From Desulfonatronum sp. SC1 (GTDB lineage Bacteria; Desulfobacterota; Desulfovibrionia; Desulfovibrionales; Desulfonatronaceae), in contig NZ_PZKN01000012.1 in NCBI RefSeq assembly GCF_003046795.1, positions 1 to 64,000 on the forward strand: DNA of 64,000 nucleotides, written 5' to 3'. Positions 44,254 through 56,093 of this stretch are shown here, one piece after another; within the stretch, counting starts at the first letter, position 1, and every line of letters begins with the position of its first letter. A model generated the notes under the pieces. That model did no database searches and was not told the origin of the DNA. It saw nothing but the letters and a program-made list of their open reading frames with translations. Position numbers and translations under genes: made by a program.

Positions 44254-46710
44254 CTACTTCTTTTCTTTCGAAACCACCAGCGGCCAGATCTCGTCCACGT
44301 GTTCCACGTACCGGACCTTGATCTTGCGCAGCAGGTCGCTGGGGACTTCCTGCAGGTCTTTCTTGTTCTGAGCCGGAATCAGCACGGTTTTCAGACCGTG
44401 GGCCACGGCGGCCAGGATCTTTTCCTTGATCCCGCCCACGGGCATCACCCGCCCGCGAAGGGTGATTTCCCCGGTCATGGCCAGGTCGTTCCGGGCCGGG
44501 GTGTTGGTCAGGGCCGAAAACAGGGCCGTGACCAGGGTGACGCCGGCGGACGGGCCGTCCTTGGGCGTGGCGCCGGCCGGAACGTGGATGTGGATATCGT
44601 TCTTCTCCGCGAAATCCGGGTCCAGCCCCAAGGTCCCGGCCCGGCTGCGGGCGATGCTCAGGGCGGCCTGGGCGCTTTCCTTCATTACCTCGCCCAGCTG
44701 TCCGGTCAGGATCAGTTTGCCCTTGCCGGGCATGGTGGAAACCTCCACATGCAGCACCTCGCCGCCCACCGGGGTCCAGGCCAGCCCCAGGGCCACGCCG
44801 GGATAAAGTTCCTTGTCCTTTTCATTCTCCAAAAACCGGGCGACTCCCAAGAGCTTGTTCAGCATCCTGGCCGTGACCGTGAACTGTCCGGAGTCACCCT
44901 CCGCCACCTTGCGGGCCAGCTTGCGGCAGACCGAGCCCAACTCCCGCTCCAGATTTCGCAACCCGGCCTCCCGGGTATATTCGCGGATCATTCTGCTGAT
45001 AATCTGGTCGGAGATGACCACGTCATCTGGTTTCAGGCCGTTTTCTTTAATCTGCCTGGGCAGCAGGTAGCGTCTAGCAATCTTGATCTTCTCGGCCTCG
45101 GTGTATCCGGGGATGCGGATCACCTCCATCCGGTCCAGCAGGGCCGAGGGGATGGTGTCCAGGACGTTGGCCGTGCAGATGAACATGACCTTGGACAGGT
45201 CGAAGGGCACATTCAGATAGTGGTCGCTGAAGGTGAAGTTCTGTTCCGGGTCCAGGACTTCCAACAAAGCAGAAGACGGATCGCCACGAAAGTCCGTGCC
45301 AACCTTGTCCACCTCGTCCAGCATGATCACTGGATTGCGAGTCCCGGCCTGCTTGATACTTTGGATGATCCGGCCGGGCATGGAGCCGATGTAAGTCCGA
45401 CGATGCCCACGAATTTCGGCCTCGTCCCGGATGCCGCCCAGGGACATGCGCACGAACTTACGGCCCAGGGAACTGGCGATGGACCGTCCCAGCGAGGTCT
45501 TGCCCACCCCGGGAGGCCCGACGAAGCACAGAATCGGCCCCTTCATGTCCGGATTGAGCTTGCGCACGCTCAGGTATTCCAAAATGCGGTCCTTGACCTT
45601 GTCCAATCCGTAGTGGTCGTCGTCCAGGACGGTCTTGGCCTTCTGGATGATCAACTGGTCCTTGGACAGTTTTTTCCAGGGCAGTTCCACGAGCCAGTCC
45701 AGATAAGTCCGGATCACCGTGGCTTCCGAGGATTCCGGATGCATGGACTCCAGCCGCTTGAGCTGTTTGTCCGCCTCCTTGCGCACCTCCTTGGGCAATC
45801 CGGCCTTTTTCAAGGCCGCACGCAGCTCCTCCAGGTCCTCCTCCCCTTCCCCGGAGTCGCCCAACTCCTTACGAATGGCCTTGAGCTGCTCACGCAGGAA
45901 AAATTCCCGCTGGGCCTTGTCCATGCCTTCCTTGGCCATGCTCTGAATCTTGGCCTGCATCTCCGCGACCTCGGCCTCCTTGATCAACTGTTTGTTGACC
46001 AGGGCCAAGCGCTGAACCGAATTCTCGCAAGCCAGGATTTCCTGGGCGTCTTCGACCTTCATCCGCAAATTGGAGGCAATCAAATCCGCCAACCGGCCAG
46101 GCTCCTCCACGCTGTTCAGCACGGCCAACACGTCCGGAGAGGCGATGCCGCGCAGGGAGAGAATCTTTTCACTCTGCTCCCTGGCCGTGCGGACCATGGC
46201 CTCCAGTTGCGGCGAGGGCTCGCGGACCTCATCCTCCTCGATGGGCTCGATCTCAACCATATGGAACGGTTCGTTTTGCACGTAACCGGTGATCCGGGCC
46301 CGGGTCACGCCCTGGACCAACACCTTCAAGCGCCCGTCGGGCATCTTGAGCATGCGCATGATCGTGGCCAGGGTGCCCACGGAGTGGACTTCCTCCGGCC
46401 CGGGATCGTCGGTCTTTTCTTCTTTCTGAGTGGAGATCAGGATGTGCCGATTGCTGTTCAGGGCCGCGTCCACCGCGTTGATGGACCGCTCCCGACCCAC
46501 GAAAAGCGGCAAGATCATGTAATTGAAAACGACCACGTCCCGCACCGGCAAAAGCGGAACTTGCTTGGGCATCTCCTGCCCCGCATTGCCTCCGTCCCGA
46601 TCTTCGGATTCGGAAACGGGCTCCACTTCAGACCCGTGCTTCACATGCGCTTCCTGCTCTTCGGAGTCGGCGACTACGTCCAATTGTTGTTTTTCGTTTT
46701 TCGTACTCAT
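44254..46710 (-). CDS. lon: ATP-dependent protease Lon
   Basis: An 818-residue AAA+ protease degrading misfolded and regulatory proteins. The N-terminal substrate-binding domain is followed by Walker A GPPGVGKTSLGRS and Walker B VIMLDEVDKVG; the C-terminal protease domain has the catalytic serine in PKDGPSAGVT and the lysine in GIKEKILAAVAHG. The first 55 residues are a polar, acidic leader longer than in many Lon proteins. GGAG precedes the ATG by 13 bases. It follows radC and the acylphosphatase gene on the same strand. Confidence 0.95.
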   Translation of the reverse strand: MSTKNEKQQLDVVADSEEQEAHVKHGSEVEPVSESEDRDGGNAGQEMPKQVPLLPVRDVVVFNYMILPLFVGRERSINAVDAALNSNRHILISTQKEEKTDDPGPEEVHSVGTLATIMRMLKMPDGRLKVLVQGVTRARITGYVQNEPFHMVEIEPIEEDEVREPSPQLEAMVRTAREQSEKILSLRGIASPDVLAVLNSVEEPGRLADLIASNLRMKVEDAQEILACENSVQRLALVNKQLIKEAEVAEMQAKIQSMAKEGMDKAQREFFLREQLKAIRKELGDSGEGEEDLEELRAALKKAGLPKEVRKEADKQLKRLESMHPESSEATVIRTYLDWLVELPWKKLSKDQLIIQKAKTVLDDDHYGLDKVKDRILEYLSVRKLNPDMKGPILCFVGPPGVGKTSLGRSIASSLGRKFVRMSLGGIRDEAEIRGHRRTYIGSMPGRIIQSIKQAGTRNPVIMLDEVDKVGTDFRGDPSSALLEVLDPEQNFTFSDHYLNVPFDLSKVMFICTANVLDTIPSALLDRMEVIRIPGYTEAEKIKIARRYLLPRQIKENGLKPDDVVISDQIISRMIREYTREAGLRNLERELGSVCRKLARKVAEGDSGQFTVTARMLNKLLGVARFLENEKDKELYPGVALGLAWTPVGGEVLHVEVSTMPGKGKLILTGQLGEVMKESAQAALSIARSRAGTLGLDPDFAEKNDIHIHVPAGATPKDGPSAGVTLVTALFSALTNTPARNDLAMTGEITLRGRVMPVGGIKEKILAAVAHGLKTVLIPAQNKKDLQEVPSDLLRKIKVRYVEHVDEIWPLVVSKEKK

Positions 46711-46821
46711 ATTCGCAACATACTCCTAATGAAAAATCGTATCGTTACACTTAAATCCGACACAGCGCCACGCTGCCATCACCACGTCCATCATCAAGTC
46801 AATCTTCGGACGCCGTGCTCG

Positions 46822-47103
46822 TTACACCGTCGGGGCGATGTGAAAGCCTTCCAGGGTTGGTCCTTCATCCGGCACGGTCGAGACCGCGACATCGTCCACC
46901 CGGCTGAAGGAAGGTCCCTTCCAAAGCAATTTTTCCAGCTCCCGCAACGCCGTTTCATCGCCCTGGGCCAGGACCTCCACCTGTCCGTCCCGGAGATTGC
47001 GCACCCAGCCGCTGAGCCCCAAACGCTGGGCTTGGCTCCGGGTCCAACCTCGAAAATACACTCCCTGGACCCGTCCACTTACATGGGCATGCAAGATGTT
47101 CAC
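46822..47103 (-). CDS. acyP: Acylphosphatase
   Basis: A 93-residue enzyme hydrolysing acyl phosphates. The GTG at 47101-47103 is chosen as start, since it gives the family's usual length and GAGG lies upstream; the longer frame would run into radC. VSGRVQGVYFRGW contains the phosphate-binding loop and arginine, and LSGWVRNLRDGQVEV the catalytic asparagine. In a bacterium with acetyl phosphate as a central intermediate such an enzyme might limit it, but this is speculation. Confidence 0.9.
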   Translation of the reverse strand: MNILHAHVSGRVQGVYFRGWTRSQAQRLGLSGWVRNLRDGQVEVLAQGDETALRELEKLLWKGPSFSRVDDVAVSTVPDEGPTLEGFHIAPTV

Positions 47104-47125
47104 TGGCTCGTCCTCGCCAGGCGGC

Positions 47126-47797
47126 TCACAGCAGCCCTTGGGCTTGAAAGCTGAGATAGTCGTGGTCCGTGACAACAATATGATCTAAAACACGAATGTC
47201 CATCTCCTGGGCCGCGCGCTGCATCTTTTTGGTCAATTCCTGATCCTGAACCGAAGGTTTGGGGTCTCCGCCGGGATGGTTGTGAACCAGGATCAGGCCG
47301 CTGGCTTGATGATGCAGGACCAGCCGCAGGATTTCCCGGGGATAGACCGGCGTCTGATCCACGGTGCCCTGGCTGACCCGTTGCCAGTGAACCAGCCGAT
47401 TCTTGTTGTCCACCAGGGCCACCCAGAACTGTTCGGTTCGCTCCCGGCCAAGCCGGGCAATGGCGAAGTCCGCCACGATGCGGGGATGGCTGAAGACTTC
47501 CCGCTCCTGGACCAACCCCTCCTGCACCCGGCTCCAGAATTCCCGCCAGACGCTCAGCAACACGTTCACGCTAGGGCTCATCCCCGGGACGTCCGCCAAG
47601 TCTTCGGCAGAGGCGTGAAACACTCCACGCAGCGACCCGCACCGGGTCAGCAACGCCTTGGCCAGTTCCTTGGTATCCCGTCGGGGCAAGGCATAGCCCA
47701 ACAGCATTTCCAGAACTTCGTAGTCCGCCAAACTCTGGGAATTCCGCGTAAGTCGTTCTTTTAGTCGTTTTCGATGTCCAAGGTAGTGTTTATCCAT
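47126..47797 (-). CDS. radC: RadC-family JAB domain protein
   Basis: A 223-residue protein of the UPF0758 family. Residues about 40-95 have the helix-hairpin-helix-like segment LADVPGMSPSVNVLL, and the C-terminal JAB/MPN domain shows HNHPGGDPKPSVQD, the metal-binding motif. The old link to recombination repair in E. coli is no longer held; the biochemical role is unclear. Its stop is 22 bases before the acylphosphatase start. Confidence 0.88.
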   Translation of the reverse strand: MDKHYLGHRKRLKERLTRNSQSLADYEVLEMLLGYALPRRDTKELAKALLTRCGSLRGVFHASAEDLADVPGMSPSVNVLLSVWREFWSRVQEGLVQEREVFSHPRIVADFAIARLGRERTEQFWVALVDNKNRLVHWQRVSQGTVDQTPVYPREILRLVLHHQASGLILVHNHPGGDPKPSVQDQELTKKMQRAAQEMDIRVLDHIVVTDHDYLSFQAQGLL

Positions 47798-48183
47798 GGT
47801 ATATAGGCATGAATGAAGTGTGTGGCAACAAAAAAAGGTCTCGTTGAACCAGAAAACGCCTCAAAAATGCAAAAAAACGGCAACAAAGCTGTCTCGTATC
47901 AGCAAAGTTCGAGAAAGCAAACTGGAGCTCTGGATTCACGGTTCACGGTTGATTGATGAGACTTCAAGCGTGATAGACGTTGACCGTCACCGTACTCCTG
48001 ATCCTGCTCGTGCTCGTACTCGAAACGAGGCTAGAAACCTGGCGGGCAATGATCGACTACGATTACGAACACGAGTACGAGCACCGCTGCAAGCGGCTAA
48101 GACGGGCTCACCGCTGGTTCACCCGGCGCTAATATAACCGAGAAAAAGGAAGGGAAGTGGCGCAAAGGAATCAGAGGCTCGGC
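47798..48183. other. Spacer between holA and radC carrying repeats
   Basis: A 386-bp spacer with no supported gene. Its central part is occupied by the second inverted hexamer-repeat element. A short plus-strand frame crosses it but is a by-product of the repeat. Confidence 0.5.
47983..48084. repeat. Inverted 6-bp-period repeat, locus 2
   Basis: The left arm (47983-48024) contains CTCCTG, ATCCTG, CTCGTG, CTCGTA, CTCGAA, and the right arm (48054-48084) CGACTA, CGATTA, CGAACA, CGAGTA, CGAGCA. GTGCTCGTACTCG (48010-48022) and CGAGTACGAGCAC (48072-48084) are exact reverse complements, able to form a 13-bp stem. Polarity is the reverse of loci 1 and 3. Confidence 0.7.
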
Positions 48184-49170
48184 TCACGGGCGTGGGCCGG
48201 GGCGCTGGGCGAGACTGGAGACAAGAAATTCGAGGATTTGATCAGCCTGCTTGCGGCCGGATTTCAGGTCGGATTCGGCCTGGAAAACCAAGTCGATGAC
48301 CCGGGCGATGCCCTGCTCGCCCAACTGTGCGGCCAGACGCTTCTTTTCGCCCTTGATGAAGGGAGGCAGGTTGACGGCGCTGTCTTCGCCAGCGTTGAGC
48401 ATCCAGAGAATGCGCATCTCCCGTTGCAGCAGGCCCAGCACGGGCATCAGCATTCCCGAGTTACTGGCTTCCCGGTCCAGTAGCACGGTTTGCCAGACAT
48501 CCAGATTGGCCGAGGACTGGAGCATCCCGCGCAGAAAGGCGAAGTTATCCAGGGAGGTCGGTTCGCCGAACAGTCCCATGTCCGATGGTTCCACCCGCCG
48601 CCGCTCGCCCAGGGCCAACTCCAGTTTTTGCAGCTCATTGCCGAACCGGGCTCCGTCCAGCGGCAACAATCCGACCAGAGTCTCCTCCACGGACGGCGCG
48701 AACTCGACCCCGAGCCGTTTAGCCCAGGCCTTCAGTTCGGTGCGCAGGGCCTGGGGCGTTATGCCCGGAGACTCCCAGATCCATTGCCTTTTTCGGGCCG
48801 CCTTGAAAAAAGGCTGTTTCTCCAGAACCGTCGGCACGGCCGGAGCCTTACCCTTCCATTCCCCTTCCAAGCAGAAAAATATCCACAAGTCCTGCTTGCC
48901 CTTGCGCAAAAGCTGGTCCAGGTCGGACCAGACCTTGACCGTCAAAGCGTTGGCCCGCCGCAGCACCACTATTCTGCCCTGCCCCAACAAGCTCATCAGC
49001 CCCGGCATGGCCAGGGAAGTCCAGAACCCGGACTCCAAGGGCTCGTCCGCCCAATACATGGTCCGGCTCCACCCTTCGCACCCGGCGGCCCGCACTCTCC
49101 GCTGGATTTCCCTCTGGATCATCCAGGGATCCGGACTGACGCAAAAGAAAAAAGGGGGGTTGGACGGCAT
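48184..49170 (-). CDS. holA: DNA polymerase III delta subunit
   Basis: A 328-residue clamp-loader subunit that opens the beta clamp. Similarity is weak at the N-terminus, as usual for this family, but ALRTELKAWAKRLGVEF, LEKLELALG-like spacing, and the C-terminal AESDLKSGRKQADQILEFLV are characteristic. The gene's position downstream of leuS also fits, as in E. coli, though lptE is absent and a nuclease gene stands in that place. No strong ribosome-binding site is seen at the ATG. Confidence 0.8.
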   Translation of the reverse strand: MPSNPPFFFCVSPDPWMIQREIQRRVRAAGCEGWSRTMYWADEPLESGFWTSLAMPGLMSLLGQGRIVVLRRANALTVKVWSDLDQLLRKGKQDLWIFFCLEGEWKGKAPAVPTVLEKQPFFKAARKRQWIWESPGITPQALRTELKAWAKRLGVEFAPSVEETLVGLLPLDGARFGNELQKLELALGERRRVEPSDMGLFGEPTSLDNFAFLRGMLQSSANLDVWQTVLLDREASNSGMLMPVLGLLQREMRILWMLNAGEDSAVNLPPFIKGEKKRLAAQLGEQGIARVIDLVFQAESDLKSGRKQADQILEFLVSSLAQRPGPRP

Positions 49171-49227
49171 GACGTGAAATAAAATCAGGACGATAATTCG
49201 ATTTTTTAGAATCGCCGGTCGTTTTGG

Positions 49228-49803
49228 TCACGCCGCAACGGCTTCAAAGGCAAAATTGAATCGATAGCGGATCAATTGGACAGTGCCGATTGCTCGCGCG
49301 GCATAAACGACCCGTGGGTGGAACTCCCCGGCGATCAATATGCCTCGAACGGGTTGTCCTTCTGAATCCACCGTTCCCATGTACGACAACAGCTGCGTCA
49401 AGGCCTCGGGCTTGGCGGTTCCGGCTTTCAATTCGATAACGACGACTGTTCCGGACTTGTCTTTCGCGAGAATATCTATGCGACCAGCGTCCGTCTGGTG
49501 TTCTTTCCCGTCATCCGCGATTTCCAGTCCGCGTTCCAACTGCTGGATATTCGCTCTCAAGGCGATCTGCAGATCCCGCTCCAACCCGAAGGACGCCTCA
49601 ACCGCGTCGATGATGTCTTCCGTTTTCGATTCCGAAACGGAAGAAGCCATCTTGTCGTACGTCCCCATGGTATAATGGGCTTTGATCGACCTGACGACGT
49701 TCGGAGGAACTCCCAATTGAGACGCTATCTGCTCTCGTTCAAGAACCCCTTCGCGAAGCAGGGAGATGATCGCCGATTTTTGATCTTCGGTTATGGACGA
49801 CAT
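49228..49803 (-). CDS. NucS/EndoMS-type nuclease domain protein with N-terminal HTH
   Basis: A 191-residue protein. Residues 1-45 (LLREGVLEREQIASQLGVPPN) look like a helix-turn-helix. From about 70 on, LERDLQIALRANIQQLERGLE, TDAGRIDILAKD, GTVVVIELKAG and ALTQLLSYM match the catalytic domain of NucS (DUF91): the Asp in GRID, Glu and Lys in IELK and the Gln in TQLL are the known active-site residues of this PD-(D/E)XK fold. The separate N-terminal domain of true NucS is missing. GAGAGG lies upstream. It is 32 bases after leuS and 57 before holA, thus probably in their operon. DNA cleavage is likely; biological role is open. Confidence 0.8.
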   Translation of the reverse strand: MSSITEDQKSAIISLLREGVLEREQIASQLGVPPNVVRSIKAHYTMGTYDKMASSVSESKTEDIIDAVEASFGLERDLQIALRANIQQLERGLEIADDGKEHQTDAGRIDILAKDKSGTVVVIELKAGTAKPEALTQLLSYMGTVDSEGQPVRGILIAGEFHPRVVYAARAIGTVQLIRYRFNFAFEAVAA

Positions 49804-49835
49804 GCCTTGCGCCTCTCTGCAAGCCGCGTCGTCAC

Positions 49836-52367
<2,532 letters not shown>

Positions 52368-52443
52368 CTCCATCTCCCGTCGCCCAGGGTAATTTGGTTC
52401 CCGAAAAAATGCCTAAAAAATCAAGGACATTTTTACATTAATG

Positions 52444-52530
52444 ACGAAATCGTAATCGGAATCGAAAGAAACCCTTTGATCATAATGCACCATCGTAATT
52501 TCTCAGCATTGATTTCGACTTCGATTTTGA
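52444..52530. repeat. Inverted 6-bp-period repeat, locus 3
   Basis: The left arm (52444-52467) is ACGAAA, TCGTAA, TCGGAA, TCGAAA; the right arm (52507-52530) is CATTGA, TTTCGA, CTTCGA, TTTTGA. The centre of about 40 bases begins GAAACCCTTTGATCATAAT, which resembles the CACCCTATGATCAATTA in the centre of locus 1. It lies in the spacer upstream of leuS. Confidence 0.65.
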
Positions 52531-52639
52531 CTTGGTTCCGTTACATGCGAGCAAGAGAGCAAATCCGCCCTACCTGTCGTCGTGAATTTCCTGTGTGTCG
52601 AATATAACCGCTGAAAACATTGTGCTCTCGCCCAAATCC

Positions 52640-53125
52640 TTACTGCTGTCCGGACGAGGCCCCGTCCAGGTCATGTTCAGTCGCGAACCGAACGTGCGTG
52701 AAACGGGCCTCCCAGTGGCGCACCGCCTGATAAATCAGCCGACGATGCTCGCCCACGATCAGATATACCACGATGTCGTTCCGCGAGTCCGCCGGATAGA
52801 CGCTCCAGAACGGTTCTCCCCAGAGCAGCAAGGCGCGATCCGCCGGCAGGCCCATGGTTCGTTCCAAGGACTCCACGTCCAGACACCAGGGGTTCCAGGC
52901 CAAGACATGCAACTGCGACGCCATGCGCCGAGTCCAGGTTTCGATGGTTATCCGGTCCGGGACATACCAGGTCAGGAGCCAGCGGGTCCGTCCGAGATGA
53001 TCGGGAGCGATTTCGACGCCGGCTGGCGTGAACGTGGCTGAGGACGCATCGCCGGGCAGGACGCGGACATGGCGAACATGGTCGGGACAGCGATCAGAAC
53101 TGCTTACGAATCCCAAACTCACCAT
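52640..53125 (-). CDS. Hypothetical protein between nusB and leuS
   Basis: About 161 residues, with the ATG inside the end of nusB (32-base overlap) after a GGTGAG. There is no signal peptide and no membrane helix. It is rich in tryptophan and arginine (RTRWLLTWYVPDRITIETWTRRM, LLLWGEPFWSVYP). I do not recognise a family. Coupling to nusB and the position before leuS suggest a real gene in the operon. A gene of unknown function at this place would fit a lineage-specific protein. Confidence 0.6.
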   Translation of the reverse strand: MVSLGFVSSSDRCPDHVRHVRVLPGDASSATFTPAGVEIAPDHLGRTRWLLTWYVPDRITIETWTRRMASQLHVLAWNPWCLDVESLERTMGLPADRALLLWGEPFWSVYPADSRNDIVVYLIVGEHRRLIYQAVRHWEARFTHVRFATEHDLDGASSGQQ

Positions 53126-53627
53126 GGCTCACCGCCCTGGCCACTGCGTCGAGGATGCCATTCACGAAGGGAAAGGAATAGTCGTCCGCGAACTCCTTGC
53201 TCAGCTCCACGGCCTCGTTGATGCTCACCCGCAACGGGATATCCTGCTCGTACAACAATTCGTAAACGCCCAGACGGAGAATGCTCAGCTCAGCCTTGGC
53301 GATCCGCTCGAGCTTCCAATGCTTGGAAAAACGCCGGATCACCGCGTCGATCTCGTCCAGCCGACCAAAAACGCCGGTCACCAAACCCAGACCGAATTCC
53401 TGGTCCTCCGGAAGCGGCGTTTGCGAGACCATCTCCCTGGATGATCCAGCCTCGGCCTTTCCGGCCTCGCCCGGTCCGCTTCCTTCATCCGACAAGTCGT
53501 CCTCAGGCAAGGCCAAAAACGCCCGCCGGACCTGGTCCGCACTTTCGAATTTTTGAAAACTCAGGACAAAGACGCACTGCAAGGCCCGCCTGCGGGCCGT
53601 TCGTCGGTGTACCTTCGGGGTTTCCAT
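53094..53627 (-). CDS. nusB: Transcription antitermination factor NusB
   Basis: 177 residues starting METPKVHRRTARRRALQ. The Arg-rich N-terminus and the C-terminal helices ELSILRLGVYELLYEQDIPLRVSINEAVELSKEF are typical of NusB, which binds boxA RNA with S10. Between them an extra acidic, glycine-rich segment of about 35 residues (residues 45-80) is present. The start is uncertain: a GTG eight codons upstream also exists. ribH ends 35 bases before it, a common pairing. Confidence 0.9.
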   Translation of the reverse strand: METPKVHRRTARRRALQCVFVLSFQKFESADQVRRAFLALPEDDLSDEGSGPGEAGKAEAGSSREMVSQTPLPEDQEFGLGLVTGVFGRLDEIDAVIRRFSKHWKLERIAKAELSILRLGVYELLYEQDIPLRVSINEAVELSKEFADDYSFPFVNGILDAVARAVSHGEFGIRKQF

Positions 53628-53662
53628 GGTTTCTCGTAGGTCCTTTGTCACAGGTCGAAAAA

Positions 53663-54133
53663 TCAGACCTGCTCCAGGACGCGAATCATTTCCAGGGCCG
53701 CGGCCGCGGCGTCCACGCCCTTGTTTCCGGCCTTGCTGCCGGCCCGCTCCACGGCCTGCTCCAGAGTGTCCGTGGTCAGGACGCCGAAGCCCACGGGAAT
53801 CCCGGTGTCCAGCATCACCTGGGCCAGCCCCTTGGAGACCTCGGCCGAGACGTAGTCAAAGTGCGGGGTGGCTCCGCGAATCACCGCGCCCAGGCAGACG
53901 ACGCCGTGAAAGCGTTTCGTCTCCGCCAGCCGCTTGGCCGCCAGGGGCATTTCATAGGCCCCGGGAATCCGGACCAGCGTCAAGTCGGTTTTGACCGCGC
54001 CGTGCCGTACCAGATAGTCCACGGCCCCTCCCACGAGGCGGTCCACGATGAAATCGTTGAACCGGCTGGCCAGAATCGCGAAGCGCAGCCCGGTGGCGTC
54101 CAGGCGGCCTTCAATGGTTTCAAGATGATGCAT
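53663..54133 (-). CDS. ribH: Lumazine synthase
   Basis: A 156-residue enzyme condensing the ribitylaminouracil with dihydroxybutanone phosphate to lumazine. [29 protein letters not shown] and [20 protein letters not shown], which contains the catalytic histidine, are all conserved. It overlaps ribBA by 14 bases and is followed by nusB. Confidence 0.95.
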   Translation of the reverse strand: MHHLETIEGRLDATGLRFAILASRFNDFIVDRLVGGAVDYLVRHGAVKTDLTLVRIPGAYEMPLAAKRLAETKRFHGVVCLGAVIRGATPHFDYVSAEVSKGLAQVMLDTGIPVGFGVLTTDTLEQAVERAGSKAGNKGVDAAAAALEMIRVLEQV

Positions 54134-55358
54134 GGGCCTTCTCCTTGTCTGCTTTAAAATCCAGCATATGTCCCATTTTTTCCTTCTTGGTCAGCAGATA
54201 CTGCAAGTTCTGCTCACAGGCCTGAACCTCCACCGGAACCCGGCCGGCCACTTCCAGGCCGTAGCCCTCCAGGCCAACGATCTTTTTGGGATTGTTGGTC
54301 ATCAGCCGCATCTTGCTCACGCCCAGATCCACGAGAATCTGCGCGCCGACCCCGTAGTCTCGAAGGTCCGGGGCAAAGCCCAGGTCCACGTTGGCCTCCA
54401 CCGTGTCCCGGCCGCTGTCCTGGAGGCAGTAGGCCTTGATTTTATTGGCCAGACCGATGCCGCGGCCTTCCTGACGCATGTACAGGATCACTCCGTTGCC
54501 TTCCTCGGCGATGATCCGCATGGCTGCCTGAAGCTGGGGCCCGCAATCGCAGCGCAGGGAGCCGAAGACGTCCCCGGTCAGGCATTGGCTGTGCACCCGG
54601 ACCAGGACCGGCTCCTCCGGGTTGATCTCGCCCTTGACCAGGGCCAAGTGCACACTGCTGTCCAAATCGCTTTCGTAGGCAATAACTCGAAAATCCCCTC
54701 CGTTGCAGGTGGGCAGGTTGGCTTCGCCCACCCGACGCACGGACAGGGCGTCATGCTTCATCCGAAAGCGGATCAGGTCGGCGATGGAGGCGATTTTCAT
54801 GTCGTGCTTGGCCGCAAATTCTTCCAGGTCGGGCATTCGGGCCATGTTCCCGTCGTCGCGCATGATTTCGCAAATCACCGCCGCAGATTTCATGTCGGCC
54901 AGACGGGCCAAATCCACGCTGCCTTCGGTCTGTCCGGCCCGGACCAGCACCCCGCCCTTCTTGGCCCGCAATGGGAAGACGTGTCCCGGGGAGACAATGT
55001 CCTCGGCCTTGGCGTCGTCGGCAACGGCGGTCAGGATGGTGGTGGCCCGGTCATAGGCTGAAATCCCCGTGGACACGCCGGAACGGGCCTCAATGGACAC
55101 GGTGAAGGCCGTGCCGAACCGCGACTCGTTCCGGGTGGCCATCATGGGTAAATCCAGCTTTTCCACCAACTCCGGCTCCATGGCCAGACAGATCAATCCC
55201 CTGCCGTGAATGGCCATGAAATTGATGATCTCCGGAGTCACGCTCTGGGCCGCGATGGTCAGGTCGCCCTCGTTCTCCCTGTTTTCGTCGTCCACCAGGA
55301 TGATCATCCGCCCCTGGCGGATGTCCTCAATGGCTTCTTCGATGCTGCACAGTCCCAT
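54120..55358 (-). CDS. ribBA: Dihydroxybutanone phosphate synthase / GTP cyclohydrolase II
   Basis: A 412-residue bifunctional enzyme. The N-terminal RibB half has [18 protein letters not shown] and [20 protein letters not shown]; the C-terminal RibA half has the zinc cysteines in [17 protein letters not shown] and [11 protein letters not shown] with the catalytic arginine. Both halves look intact. It provides both precursors of the lumazine. It starts 27 bases after the ribE stop. Confidence 0.95.
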   Translation of the reverse strand: MGLCSIEEAIEDIRQGRMIILVDDENRENEGDLTIAAQSVTPEIINFMAIHGRGLICLAMEPELVEKLDLPMMATRNESRFGTAFTVSIEARSGVSTGISAYDRATTILTAVADDAKAEDIVSPGHVFPLRAKKGGVLVRAGQTEGSVDLARLADMKSAAVICEIMRDDGNMARMPDLEEFAAKHDMKIASIADLIRFRMKHDALSVRRVGEANLPTCNGGDFRVIAYESDLDSSVHLALVKGEINPEEPVLVRVHSQCLTGDVFGSLRCDCGPQLQAAMRIIAEEGNGVILYMRQEGRGIGLANKIKAYCLQDSGRDTVEANVDLGFAPDLRDYGVGAQILVDLGVSKMRLMTNNPKKIVGLEGYGLEVAGRVPVEVQACEQNLQYLLTKKEKMGHMLDFKADKEKAHASS

Positions 55359-55385
55359 ATTTGTTCCTCTTTCCTTCGCTGACCG

Positions 55386-56093
55386 TTAAAAGCCATGCTC
55401 GCGCAAAAACGCCTCGCTGATCCCGCCGCCTCCGACCACAGACGTCCCCGAGGGACGCTGTTCGGCTGGACTCGACGACGTTCCGGTCCAAGGGCCCAGC
55501 ATGCGCTGCACGTATTTGCCGATCAGATCGGTTTCCATGTTTACGTCCCGGCCCGGCCGCCATTCGGAAATGGTCGTGTTTTGCCAGGTCTCCGGGATGA
55601 TGTTCACTTCCAGAAATCCTTCGCCGCACTGGTTAACCGTCAGGCTGATCCCGTCCAGGGTCACCGAGCCCTTGGTCACCACCAGAGGTGAAAACTCCCC
55701 GGGATAAAGCAACCGAAACCAGCGGGACTGTCCCACTTGGGTAGTTTCTCCGATCCGGGCCAGACAGTCGACATGGCCGCTGACCAAGTGTCCGCCCAGC
55801 CGGTCGCCCAGGGCCAGGGCCCGTTCCAGGTTGACGCGCATCCCGGTTCGCAGGTTACTCAGGTTCGTCAGCCGCAGGGTCTCGGCCGAGGCGAACACGG
55901 AAAACCGGTCCGGGGCGAACGTCTCGACGGTCAGGCAGACGCCGTTGACCGCGATGCTCTCTCCGCGAACGTAGTCCCGGATCGGGGCCTCCGGCCTAAT
56001 CTCCAGGCGGGTTTCCCGGTTGCCGCTTCCTTCGCCTTGGCGACCCGTGACGCTCAGGACCTTGCCCGGTCCCTGAATCAGGCCGGTGAACAT
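55386..56093 (-). CDS. ribE: Riboflavin synthase, alpha type
   Basis: A 235-residue protein made of two similar barrels, each binding a lumazine; it begins [12 protein letters not shown], and the first barrel has VNGVCLTVE and the second LDGISLTVN. The C-terminus is about 25 residues longer than in E. coli (rich in Ser, Gly and Pro). It overlaps ribD by 16 bases. Confidence 0.93.
   Translation of the reverse strand: MFTGLIQGPGKVLSVTGRQGEGSGNRETRLEIRPEAPIRDYVRGESIAVNGVCLTVETFAPDRFSVFASAETLRLTNLSNLRTGMRVNLERALALGDRLGGHLVSGHVDCLARIGETTQVGQSRWFRLLYPGEFSPLVVTKGSVTLDGISLTVNQCGEGFLEVNIIPETWQNTTISEWRPGRDVNMETDLIGKYVQRMLGPWTGTSSSPAEQRPSGTSVVGGGGISEAFLREHGF

Noticed and set aside
47983-48084. CRISPR array
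   Set aside because: The repeats are 6 bp long, contiguous and without spacers, and no cas gene is near.
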